A stretch of DNA of 64,000 nucleotides from Termitomyces sp. T153. Lineage: Eukaryota > Basidiomycota > Agaricomycetes > Agaricales > Lyophyllaceae. The notes under the pieces are model-generated. The model ran no database searches and was not told the origin of the DNA. It worked only from the letters and a program-made list of their open reading frames with translations. This document shows, piece by piece, positions 10,767-21,225 of the stretch. The DNA is taken from assembly GCA_018296165.2 (NCBI GenBank), contig JACKQL020000001.1, positions 1,054,001 through 1,118,000 on the forward strand, read 5' to 3'. The position numbers were made by a program, and so were the translations under genes. Within the stretch, counting starts at the first letter, position 1, and every line of letters begins with the position of its first letter.

Positions 10767-12429
10767 ATGATTATCACTGGTGATCATGCTAAACTTCTTC
10801 CTAAGGACACACCAAATAGGGCCTTCAATGGTGGAAACAGCAGAGCAGGCGACTCGTCCGATCCCCCGTCCTATCAGGCTACACCAGCTCCATTCCAGCC
10901 TCATGTTCAAGGTCAACCGCAGGTAGTTCTGCAACCGGTCATTTATCACCGCTCTCCAGCTCGGCGCTTCTGGCTCGCGTTTCTCACAGCAATACTCGTT
11001 TGGGTTCTCGTGACCGCCCTCATTCGAAGTTGGTTCAGTGTGATAGTGCATTGGAGCGATGTAGGCTCTTTCTAATGTCACTCGCATTCTGCCTACAACT
11101 CACTGTCGTTTGCCTCTTAGTCCTTCCGCAAAGGCGAATTCCCCGCACCTGCTGGTGTTTCCCTCTCACATTGCGTTATCGGTGAAGAAGATTGGTCACA
11201 TCTCCCTTACCCGTCCTCATTCCCGCCATTCCCTGAGTTTGAGTCGGGACGCGACTCCACGAACAACGACCACTTCCCATATTCCTCGAGCACAATTTTC
11301 GAACTTCCTCTTTCATACAGAACTCTTTTCCTAATGGCACAGGGAACCAATACGTACGGCACGGTCAACATTATCACATCCGAGGAAACGTCTGATGTCG
11401 TCAAGGTCTATCTCACCATCAAGTACATCGACAGGGATGCTCGCGATCAGGGCATCAAGGTGTGTCTTCTCAGGCGAGATCAGGACGCGATTGGGGTCGG
11501 TTACTTTGTAAGTGTGCCATGTACCCAGCACATCTTCTGCTGACATTTGGTTATAGACTCGCCAATGGTACTATCCTTCACGCTACTCGGTATATGAAGC
11601 TACCGTAGTTATCCCAGCATCCAGAAATCATGATTCATTGTGTCATATCGAAAACTTCGAAACAGATATGAGCAACACTATTTACTGGCTAGGAGATCTC
11701 CGACTCGTCAACTTTTCTCGCATCTCCATCAAAGGCTCTAATTCGCCAATCTACTCAAAGGTAAATGATCGCCCCAGTTTTATAATGGACTCGCTCATAT
11801 ACGAGTCATTAGTCTCTTTTGGCTGACATAGCTGTTTTCCGAACATCCAACGGTGCATTAACAGGGTCCTATAATGCCTCTCGGTCGTTGACATTGCGGA
11901 CGTCGAATGCTCCAATCCGGGCAGATGTCAGAATTGCGAACGAGAAGGATTATGTTTCTGACCTTACGCTACACACAAGCAATAGGTGAGCATGGTACCA
12001 TGTTTGGCGTACAAGCCTCATCCTCTTCTGCTTAGTAAAATCGACACTCGTGTCCATCTGACCTCTGAAACACCGGCCGGACGTTTCATGGTGACTGCAA
12101 CAACATCTAATGCTCCTTTGACAGTTGCTTTTCCATCTTCTCCAGTTGACTCCACCTTGCGACTTTCTGCCTCGACCTCAAATGGACATGCACTGCTTTC
12201 ATTACATCCTACCTATGAAGGACAGTTCTCTATGACCACTTCCAATGACCGCCCTTGGATTAGACCGCATGACGTTGCAGACCCATCTGGTAAAGGACGC
12301 GTGCGGCAGGTTCTAACCACCTCTCTTGGCCATAACACCCTCAGTGGTCGCGTGTCGTGGTCTAATGTGGAAGGACCAGGTAGAGTCGAATTGCGGTCGT
12401 CGAATGCTGCAGTGGTCATTGAGCTCTAA
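10767..12429 (+). CDS. DUF7330-type membrane protein with TSN repeats
   Basis: Five exons: 10767-11060, 11121-11507, 11557-11760, 11813-11985, 12036-12429; 483 aa. A Pro-rich cytosolic N-terminus (PPSYQATPAPF) precedes one membrane segment at about residues 72-90 (FWLAFLTAILVWVLVTALI). The rest is predicted extracytoplasmic beta structure. A short motif with TSN or SSN recurs about seven times in the second half (RTSNGALTG, RTSNAPIRA, TTSNAPLTV, STSNGHALL and others), suggesting a beta-solenoid. This architecture is widespread in Agaricomycetes as a domain of unknown function; no role is established. The exon 4 acceptor was chosen at 11812 because the nearer AG at 11831 breaks the frame. Confidence 0.8.
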
Positions 12430-12850
12430 CGAATATACAATTCTATAGTAATAATGTCACCAGATGATACAAACAATTCAATGCTCATTCAAATTCGAAT
12501 ACTCAATGCAAACTCAATGGAAAGATAAAAGCCTTCTTATTGTTTCCAAATCTATTATCGTAATTCGCTCGGCCACCTGAGCTTTCGTAACGACCAATTC
12601 AATAGATCTCAGATGCCAGAAACAATTCAAACCATGATAGAAGGAAAAGGTGTGTACTGATTTTGAGCTCTACATAGACTGCTTTAGTCAGGCAGGAAGC
12701 TTGGAAGCTCGAAGGTGTATTTGCAAGGTATACTGCAAGGTATACAACAACATGCTCATCAAGAAAGCCAATCTATGGTTTGCTACTCCCGAAAAGAAGA
12801 GTCCAAATGAGTGATTAAATGATTGAACGGTAAAGGAAATGAGGTAGATG
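12430..12850. other. Convergent 3' spacer
   Basis: AT-rich stretch between two converging genes. It presumably contains both 3' untranslated regions; no other feature seen. Confidence 0.5.
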
Positions 12851-13633
12851 CTAGATATTTGATGACTCCTTGCGACGGAGGGGGAGATATGCACGAAGAG
12901 CGGCAACCCCAGTTACTTTTACTTTTCGTTGAGGCATTGGAAATAGCCCAATAGAATCAGCAGGGTCGAAGTGGGTAATCCGGGGTTCAAGAATGAACTT
13001 TTCACTTGGTTCAAGTGGAGTGAAGTGGCTCTGAGTGCAATTCTGTCATATGTGAGTGGTGACGAAGAAGCTCAGAATGAGGAATACTAAGAGGCTCACA
13101 GGGGGAGGATAGGAGACATGAGGAATCACGGCAAGGTTGTACGTTTCTATAGGAAGTGACAGACCATGTCCATTCAATGTACGGCATTCATCCCCGTCTG
13201 GATCTGATTCGTCGAAAAGGCTGCCACAAGGTTCATCTGAACCCTCTTTCACGGGCGATCCGCTGAGAAAGAGGCCATGCGACGAACCTTCGGACTCATT
13301 CACAGCTTCTGCCAAACAGATCGCGGCATAGGCATCAATTGGAGAATTCAGGAGTTGCTCGTCCAATCCCTCCAGACAAGAATGATCAAACTCAGCTTCC
13401 AAGGTGGTCGGGTCGAGAGCAGTGACTATCGGCGAAGTGATCGGAGCAACGATTTCCAGATTGTCAAACCGAATGATATCGGTGGAAAGTGATTGAGAGT
13501 ATGATAGACAACCTGTCATTGCCTCAGATGATGAAGACCACGAAAACGTGTGCGGAAAGTCGCTATCCTGTGAAAATGTCTGCTGACATATGAGCTTGGT
13601 GATATGTAAGTATGCTGAAGGAGTTTCGAACAT
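12851..13633 (-). CDS. Hypothetical protein
   Basis: The main exon ends at a GTGAGC donor at 13099; a 57-nt intron (13043-13099) leads in frame to a last exon 13042-12851 with a convincing basic end (FPMPQRKVKVTGVAALRAYL, then RRKESSNI). The body is acidic and Ser-rich, including SLFDESDPDGDE. The start is uncertain: an ATG at 13633 gives a continuous frame, but a strong GTATGT donor just upstream could splice an earlier exon (ATG at 13845) to CAGACATTTTC. No family recognised, no membrane segment; probably cytosolic or nuclear. Confidence 0.5.
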
Positions 13634-15171
13634 ACTCGTTTGGCATGAGGTTGGAAAGTCATTGAGGTGAAGCAGGTCATGGTACGAAGGCGGCAGTCGA
13701 ATAGCAGGAAATCAATGTGCATAGACCGCGAGATGGCTGGGTCAAAGTAAAGAGCACTGACGGGCCGATCTAACTTATATCGGATCCAAACGTTGACCTT
13801 TTTGTGAACACACCCCTTGCCAATGCCATAATTAATTGTAGACACGGTGACGTGACCTGTCAGTCAAAGTCACAATGTTTTTGTTAGAAGAAGCCAGTTG
13901 CAGAAGTAGGTCTAAACAACAAAAAAAAATTAATAGCCAAGAATCCACAATAGATATCACAAAAAGTCAAGAATGAAAACACCCGGGACAATGTTAACGA
14001 ACGACTCAATATCCTTACTCTTTCGCTGCAGCTTTTTTGCAGAACGCTTGAGTTTCTTAACCCAGCCACTCCCGGTAGATGAAGAACCAGCCATCCGTGA
14101 GTTGCTAAGGCTGATTGCGAAGCGACCTAAAGGCGTGGATGACTGTTCGAACAGTATCAGCAGCTGATTCTGGAGCTTCCACTACGGCCGCCTCAACTGC
14201 CCATCCCATTACCAAACTGGCATTTGGTATCAAAAACCGTTGGCGGAACAAGCGCTGGTCAGCCGAGGGAAAAAACCACCCACGGTTTTAGGAATGGTTT
14301 GGCGGCTGGGCCATTTGGGGAGATGCATCTTCATCTGAATGGACAGATTGTTCCTGATGTGAATGATATCTTGCCAGCTTTCTCGACGAGGATTCAAGAT
14401 AAGCGTGAATCTGAAAACGTTTGGCAATCACACTCACCTCATTGTGCAAATGATAAAATACAGACTTTGACGCAATGACAAAAAGGGTAGGAATATTTGG
14501 GGCCGAAGAGATATTCTTTCAGAATTCATCTGATAACTATAGGTTGCTACAACTGAGAGGACATGTCAGCCCAAAAGAGAGCTCACTTGGCCAAATCAAG
14601 TGTGATAAATGCTCCCTCTCCGATGATTCCTGACCTGATTTGAAGTGCCTAAGGTTTCATTCTCGCTAATGCCAACTTTGGTATGTTCAGTGACACGATC
14701 TGCATCCCGAGCGCGATGCTCACTTCGAAGATCATGAAGAAATATGAACAACATGCGAGCACGACTCAGGAAATCAGAGCCACAAACTTTGTCAAGAGGC
14801 TCACTGTTCTAGACCAATGTCCCCGATCCCAAAGTTTCTCAAAGAGTGACTGGAGACAAAAGCAATAGTGCGTTCGAGCAATTTGATTATGGTATGAAGA
14901 GTGGATAACTGATGAGGTCAGACAGAAGCTTTGGAGGATCAGTGTAGCGCTGCGCGCAGGTATCGCGACCGTGCTCAAAATAACTTGCTGATGTGACGTA
15001 ACCATGTCACTTGATAGGAAACTTTAGTCATTATTAATAGACTTGAACATTTGAGGCTTTCAAGACTTTCAAGCTTCAATTTTCAATATTCGGTACACAT
15101 GCGTTGTATCCTCATTCTACTGCGGAGACGCTTCTGAAACTGTCCAGGAAGAAAACAGACTATGTGACAAC
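13634..15171. other. Long stretch with no assigned gene
   Basis: No frame here matches a family I know. 13634-13845 may be the 5' exon of the preceding gene. A 45-codon minus-strand frame at 13957-14094 encodes a short basic peptide (WVKKLKRSAKKLQRKSK, then ESFVNIVPGVF) that could be a terminal exon of an unrecognised gene. The rest shows only short, interrupted frames on both strands. Confidence 0.35.
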
Positions 15172-16458
15172 TTAGAAACTTGCGGGAAAGCAGAGAGCCT
15201 TGTGCGTTGCCCATGCCTTCCTCTGGTGATCTGTTCCGCACTAAGTAATGACGGATCCTCGTGAGTCGAAGAAACTGAACCATCGATAATGCACTCACAT
15301 ATACTGCAGATTTACATCTGATCAGCAATAGATCGTTAATATCTAGCATTGCAGAACAACCCCTACTTGCCTGGAACATTGCATCAGGTCTGAACCATTT
15401 TCCTGATGTTTCTGTTCACATTCCGGCGCCCCACAACAGTTCAGACTTTGCTTCAACATGTCCTTCATGACTTTCATCATGTATTGCATTTGTCTGAAAC
15501 TCGAAGCCTCAGCGAGAGAAGTATGATGTCATGAATGTTCATTCACTTACATGTCGTTTCTCAGCTGTTCAATGCACCTTTGACTGGCTTCCGAAGCCAA
15601 AGTGCCCGGGAAATGACGTTTCCATTGCTTCAACTTCGGGATGAGAGTTGCCTAGTTGTCTCATCGATGTCCCCTGTACCCTGAAGAACGAGAAGAGTAG
15701 ATAAAAATTGCCCGATTTCTCCAACCTCGTCAGAAGGCATGGAATCAATGAGTGACACCGCTTCAGCTGTGCGTTTTGCTTGTAATGAGGCTATGCCTTG
15801 ACGCGCAGGTGTCTGTAGGAAGCGGATGAAGTAAGGTCTGTGAGTTCATGACGTTTAGTTCACACTTGCCTCCACCAAGGGCATGATGATGAGCGTTTGA
15901 CGGATAGTAACTTACGTGTGGGAGATCACATTTAGAAGAGTCACTGACGAAGACAACACTTCGTCCTTAGCCCTAAACTTATCGACAAGAGCAGGCGTAT
16001 ACTTGGCAGCAAATTCACTGTAAATAGACGTTTTAGCTGATGAACACTCCTTTCATGAAAGCCCTACTAGTGGGTAGGTGACTGGCCACTAGATCGCGTT
16101 TGATGTTGTATTATACCAAGCTGTTAAGGATCAGTGATGCCACTGCAATAATCATGGATTCGTATCTCATTTGACCTGCGTCTTAAGCAATCTCTTATTC
16201 TCTGAATTGTTTTGGTCACTGTTGATTATCCCGGCGTAAGTAGCGAGCGATTCAGCCGAGACATTGAGGAGCTGAGCCATCAGGTTGTTAGTTCGGTGCA
16301 AGAGAACTACTTGAGTCAAACTTGAGTTGCAACTTGATAAGAGGTGATATTTACGTGTAGATATCAAGAATACCTTTTTCTACGTTTCTTTGGGTGTCCC
16401 TGTTTGCAGCTTGTCGCAAACTCCGTGATAGGCTAGACGCTGTCCATTCACAAGGAAA
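15172..16458 (-). CDS. MYND zinc-finger protein, 5' end uncertain, apparent frameshift
   Basis: Exons rebuilt on the minus strand: 16458-16374, 16309-16176, 16049-15916, then a block starting at 15837, a further exon ending at 15371, a 19-nt exon 15317-15299, and a last exon 15240-15172. The C-terminus is a MYND finger: CCGAPEC, then QCSRCKSAVYCGTDHQRK and WATHKALC, with the Cys/His spacing of the family. MYND domains usually bind proline-rich partner proteins. The intron 15318-15370 starts with GC. Near 15650 two clearly coding frames abut with one base missing (ACTAGG followed directly by CAACTC), so the copy carries a one-base frameshift or a sequence error. No convincing start codon was found; the first exon is missing or overlaps the BTB gene end. 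Confidence 0.6.
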
Positions 16459-16535
16459 CTACATGTACCTTTATCATCGACAAAGTACGTACAAAAGCGG
16501 GATCGATGAAAATTTCTCTCCTAAGTATATGCAAG

Positions 16536-17494
16536 TCACTTTCTCGGTGATGAAGGCCCGACTGGGCGACCTGTTCTCCCGTTTGAATTCTTAACAGGCG
16601 CACCATAACCAGTCCGGTCAGGCTGTTTACCTTTCTTCGATGAAGCTAAAAGACAATCAGTTCATGGGTTCAAGGTTGGATAGCAAATCAGTTTTCTTAC
16701 CAGCCTGGTCGGTTGGCGATATGGGAGTTGTATCAAGAAGCTTCCGGAGAGTATGATGCACATCGCTGACATCAAGTCCAGAGGGAAGGGGACTCATACC
16801 GCTATCTGACGCTTGAGCACGAAGATGCTCACGGGCCCTGAAAATAAGCACAGTGGTCTTCATACCGATGGCCTCCGATTCCTCTTCATTTAGGGCCTCG
16901 GGACGACTGCACAGTTTCCCATATAACGGAAGTAGAAGATCCTGATCGACTTTGAATCGTTGATACAGGGCAATTCGTTCAATCAAAGGGATTTCCGTCA
17001 GTTTATCAAGCTCGCGGATAGCCAGATTACGGACTTCGTTAAATTCCCATTGCTGAGTAAGTTCAAGCACAATTGTCCAGTCGGCAACAGTCCAGTCAAA
17101 AAGCGAATATTTCCTGGAAGAGCATCAGAACATATAAATACCAGTCAGAGATGTGCACCAACGGATTGTAAAAAATCCCGAGCAACTTTTCGAAAGCTAC
17201 AGCAGTTACGTCAAGAACTATTGCGACAGGCTCCTCATCTCCGTCGCATGAACCTCTTGGCGTCAGAGGCAGATGAATTTGGTCTCGAAAAACACAAGAT
17301 TCGCGTTCAAAAAAATAACGATGAACTCGAAAGAGTTGGTTTTCAACCTGAATAAACCTCATGTTATGTGCTGATCATGCATCCAAAATTGTCAGACACA
17401 CCAAGAATTGGACATCACCACCACTTAGATAGTAGTGAGGATGCCTTTGAAGTTGTTTGAATTCTCGCTCTTCAAAAGAACTTGCAGACGCCAT
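16536..17494 (-). CDS. BTB/POZ domain protein
   Basis: Four exons: 17494-17402, 17347-17163, 17113-16701, 16645-16536; 266 aa. The N-terminal half is a BTB fold as found in many Agaricomycete paralogues: a YYLSGGDVQFL start, VENQLFRVHRYFF, then FEKLLGIFYNPKYSLFDW. The C-terminal half has the helical companion region (TQQWEFNEVRNLAIREL, then ERIALYQRFKVD) and a basic Ser-rich tail. These proteins dimerise through BTB; their targets in fungi are mostly unknown. The second donor is GTTGGT, chosen because it alone keeps the frame. It lies just upstream of the MYND gene on the same strand, and the two may overlap at their ends. Confidence 0.88.
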
Positions 17495-17906
17495 TGAGGA
17501 TGGTGGGGATCACGATGTATCGAGTTGGGAAAGTTGAAGTTACCAGTTATGTATACGTACAAGACTGAAATAGTGAAGAATTTGAGCCACGTGTAGTCAA
17601 GCGTGTCAGTCTAGCGCCCAGCGTGTACGGCCTTGAGCGCTACAGATACACTCTGATACACCGGTGAAGTAATGTGGCGTTTCGGGCATCCTGGTCTGAT
17701 CCACAATATCCAAGATCGAATGACATGAACGACACGTGGTTCGTCGTAGTTATATCATTGTGTGTCCCTTACATATATAAGTCTCTGCAAGGCAGTGGTG
17801 CGGAAGACAAATTTTCATCCTCTGTGCAACGAGTCCAAGTCGGACCTTTGAGTGAAGTACTACTTAGTGAGAAAGGTATTACTGAAAACAGAACTCTTCT
17901 CGTCCC
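17495..17906. other. Spacer, promoter of the BTB gene
   Basis: Upstream of the BTB start on the minus strand and downstream of the next minus-strand gene. A TATATATG-like run lies near 17772-17780 on the minus strand. No coding feature supported. Confidence 0.4.
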
Positions 17907-18671
17907 TTAATAGCCTCTGCGTACTGGCCCACTTTTCCACCGTTTGTCCAACTCTGACTTGGGTTCAAGTGTTGAAGGTCCGATCGATTTTCCACTCCAG
18001 GCTGCTATTACTTGTGCGCGGGCTTCGGGTCCTGTGATACGCTTGCCATTGATGTCAGAATTTGCAAAGCCGATGTACCAATGTCCTCTCTCTCCAGCCA
18101 CTTTAAGAATCAGCTCCGACGAATTCCTCCCATCTTGGAGCTTGCACTTGTTGAGAGGGAAAATTTTTCCTCGTTTTGCCCAGTTGTGAGCACACTGGAG
18201 AAAGAGGCGTCGATCTTCGGCTCCTGATGCTGGCAAGATGGCCAAAGTACGGACAAAACGCGTTTGAGTGATCAGAAGTGCGGCCGCAATACCAGCACCA
18301 AAGAACATGTGTGCTGTACATACACTTATGCGCTGCCAGATAGGTCGCATAACATACTGGTCGGGAGTCGGCACGTCGTCGCCTTTAATGGCCTTGGCCG
18401 TGCTCTCGAGATCTGACACTAAAGTTGACCAGTGGTTATAGGTAAGCTCTATGACTGAACCTCTGTGAAACAATGTGAATAGGTCAGTGAGATAAAGAAC
18501 GCGTACTAACGTCATGAAGAGATCACACGCGATGAGCCCCCAGGTCCAGCGAGCCCACCAAGGCGTCTGCCGTTGGAAGAGGGGTGGTTCAGTCGTGACT
18601 AGCTTGATAGGAGGTTCCGTTGTACCTCGCAGTCGGAGGAATCGAGGGAAACGACTCAGGACAGAGTACAT
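17907..18671 (-). CDS. TMEM223-like mitochondrial membrane protein
   Basis: A single exon of 254 aa. The N-terminus is basic (RFPRFLRLRG), compatible with mitochondrial import. There are two hydrophobic segments, near residues 42-65 (WTWGLIACDLFMTLVRVLYL) and near 118-136 (HMFFGAGIAAALLITQ). After the second comes a pattern I associate with TMEM223: a short RxL loop, KIFPLNKCKL, then a glycine-rich strand ending in GHWYIGF. In animals TMEM223 is an inner-membrane factor for complex IV biogenesis. The family call rests on pattern memory only. A possible intron at 18467-18510 was rejected because splicing would shift the frame. Confidence 0.5.
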   Translation of the reverse strand: MYSVLSRFPRFLRLRGTTEPPIKLVTTEPPLFQRQTPWWARWTWGLIACDLFMTLVRVLYLTDLFTLFHRGSVIELTYNHWSTLVSDLESTAKAIKGDDVPTPDQYVMRPIWQRISVCTAHMFFGAGIAAALLITQTRFVRTLAILPASGAEDRRLFLQCAHNWAKRGKIFPLNKCKLQDGRNSSELILKVAGERGHWYIGFANSDINGKRITGPEARAQVIAAWSGKSIGPSTLEPKSELDKRWKSGPVRRGY

Positions 18672-18802
18672 AGATATCTACTAAAACTTACCGAGAGAAA
18701 ACACTGAGCGCTCGCATTTTCCAAAATAATGCAACAATAGCAAACAATTGCGATCCGTTACAATCGACGCTTGCTCATTATAAGGACGGCAACGAATCTA
18801 GT

Positions 18803-19092
18803 TTATCCCGTGGTGGAGATTTCGATCTCCAGCTTGAAGACCTCTGCGACTGCTTTTCTGACTTCCTCAGGTATCTTTCGTCCCCACTTATCCGGAGCGA
18901 AGCCGGCGCAGTTAAGAATTCTGAATGCTTCCTGAAAGATCCGTCCCAGATTTTAAACAGGGTGGCCTTGACCTTTATTCGTTGTCATTATTTCGAGTTT
19001 TTCGTTGTCGCTATTTCGAGTTGTGATGAAGAGTGGAGTGTACTAACCCGAATCACAAGATTTCCACCTTCCAAGTCGTCGTTGTAATCCAT
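18803..19092 (-). CDS. Putative 57-aa two-exon protein
   Basis: The ATG at 19092 opens 15 codons (MDYNDDLEGGNLVIR) to a GTTAGT donor at 19047; an acceptor CTTTCAG at 18932 joins in phase to 43 codons ending in TAA at 18803. The second exon looks coding (AFRILNCAGFAPDKWGRKIP, then EEVRKAVAEVFKLEIE). The 116-nt intron is twice the local norm and holds two nearly identical 22-bp copies (18978-18999 and 19001-19022). I do not recognise the peptide. It could instead be the surviving 3' end of a larger lost gene. Confidence 0.45.
18978..19022 (+). repeat. 22-bp tandem duplication inside an intron
   Basis: Two copies of TTCGTTGTCNNTATTTCGAGTT separated by one base, differing at two positions. They lie inside the predicted intron of the 57-aa gene and explain its unusual length. 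Confidence 0.85.
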
Positions 19093-19377
19093 TTAGGTCT
19101 TCAGGAGACTTCCAAGTCATACTCTCATCGATGGCGGTCTAGTCTGAATCACTGGGATGATCTTTGGAATAGAATGGTCCAGCACGCCTCGTTTCTTCCA
19201 CAGTACCAAGTAGTAACGGACATATATAACGACAGGCATCGATCAATACTAGAATCCTTTGTCATGTATTGCCTTATATTGATGACTGCAGATTTGAACT
19301 CTCTAACGTTGGATGGATGCGCATTGACAATTGAACGACAAACATCACAATGTATAGAAGCGCAAGATTGATAGGCC

Positions 19378-21225
19378 TTATGTCACAGTACACGTCGGAA
19401 ACAAAGATGCTGAATTCCCACCGAGTACTACATTTTGACAGGTATACGTCGCAGTTCCCGAATGTGGGCTTAAGGAAGTGAACATTAGCGACATGCCAAT
19501 ATATTTCACAGCACAAATACTCACGAGAGACTAAGGTCATTAACATTGATATTACTGCAGCGTCCATCCGGAGAACATGAGATTTCGGCCACCACTGAAC
19601 CGGTCGAGGTACCGGATATGCTACATGGAATGTCAATGATATGGCAATGATAGAGGCGATATTGTCGAACTTATTGAACCAGACATCTTGGATTTCTACG
19701 TTTGAAGGGAACTGAGCACAAGTGGCTGCGTCCGTTTCATAACACTGCTTCGTGTTCATACACTTATGGGAATAGGGAAAATACCAGGCATACCTGATCT
19801 ATAATAACAGGATTGTCGACTTCGCTTTCAATGAAGTTTTGGAAAGTGATGTTCTCTACAATCCCACTTCCGACATTCGGACCAGCCCAGGCTTTAATTC
19901 TTGCTCCGTTCTCAGCGTTAGACATCTTGATGTTTCTGAGAAATGGTATGCGTGATTGGATATTTCAGGCATCTCAACCATGGGCCACGAAACTTACATG
20001 GCAGTGACATTTTTGACGATATCAAATACTCCAGGGAACTGACCCACAGAGCTGAGAATCCAAAGTCGAAAAAAAAGTGATATTCTCTAGAGCCAAGTCA
20101 CTTACCCAACTGATATACCACTCCAAGCAAAAGCTTTAGCAGATGAAGCCGGTGTATGAAACGGAAGATCCTTACTGAGAACCATTACAGTCCAGATTAG
20201 AAACTAAAACATTTGTTGCATCTGTGCCGCGTTGAGTATTGAGTAGGGATCCTCAATGCTATTCGAGAATTTACTCGGCTTGAAAGCGACACAATCATCC
20301 CCATTGTTGATCACAGAATCCCTGATCGTGACGCCATCACTACGATAGATATTCCATCCGTCGGTGTTAGCTGGCCGGTTTGACGATGTGGAGGCCGCGT
20401 TGATGGTAACATTTTGGTATAGTACATTTTCACTTTCGATGATCTGGAAAGATACCTTGATTACCTCGCCTAATGAAAAGGAGGTCAAGCCCTACCAGAT
20501 TGTGCCATTCTGGACTGTTGATCATAGTGATATTCTCGACGACCGCGCCGTTCGCCTGGGATACCGTCAGGATAATGGGCCGCAGCAAAGTAGAGTTGGC
20601 TGATCTGTGAAACGGGTCACAAGTTCTCACAAAGTGCCATCTTAAGACGGATGCTGGGTAAACTAACAATGCGTCGTACCATGCCTAGATAATATTTTGA
20701 TGGCGTGAGCCCTGGACAACCAAAAAGTGGTCTATTTTACCTGACCAGCTCCATCCAGAGTCCCACCACCTTTCAGAAGAATGTTCCTACCTCCAAACAG
20801 CCAAAAAGTAATCTGGGTCTGAAAAGATATGAAGAAACCATTCTAATACATAGATCAGGGCATGCGTCAGTGAAGCAGCAACATAATTACTCCTGTCCAG
20901 TATGGGATATCGGGTGCAAAACGGAGAGTTCCTTGAAGATCCTAAAGAGCGAGGGCCATCATATATACCAAGAAACCACAAAAGAGCGAAGTCATACAAT
21001 AGTTTTATCACAAAGCCCCGTCATATTCAAACGTGTCGCAATATTCAGAGTCGTATCTTTCGGAATAACCACGCTTGAGCAAGAAGCGACAGCCTCAAGA
21101 AATCGAGGGGAGTCATCTCCACCAGAGGCTGTCAAAGTACAAGAAGCTTGAATCCTCTCCGAAGATGCATTCACGAACGTTGCTCCGAAGGCGATGGAAA
21201 TAATTAGGGACAATGGAAGGCGCAT
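19378..21225 (-). CDS. GH28 exo-polygalacturonase
   Basis: Secreted pectinase that releases galacturonic acid from the ends of homogalacturonan. Thirteen exons: 21225-20998, 20941-20891, 20818-20741, 20684-20668, 20604-20496, 20443-20275, 20221-20176, 20120-20106, 20051-19998, 19935-19794, 19744-19671, 19620-19525, 19468-19378; 389 aa with a signal peptide (MRLPLSLIISIAFGATFVNA). The GH28 active-site motifs are present: NTDGW, NNGDDC, the catalytic His in GSHGISVGS, and ARIKAW. The C-terminus has conserved cysteines (CSPDGRC, PTCTVT). The SHG form and overall pattern favour the exo-acting clade over endo enzymes. Two exons are very short (15 and 17 nt). Expression is probably induced by pectin and repressed by glucose, as known for the family. 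Confidence 0.92.

Noticed and set aside
12961..13021. GGTTCAAG motifs resembling a tRNA B-box
   Set aside because: No matching A-box, acceptor stem or cloverleaf around them. No other convincing tRNA was seen in the window.
18467..18510. Possible intron (GTACGC ... TTTCACAG) in the TMEM223-like gene
   Set aside because: Removing 44 nt shifts the frame and loses the rest of the conserved protein; the unspliced frame reads through.
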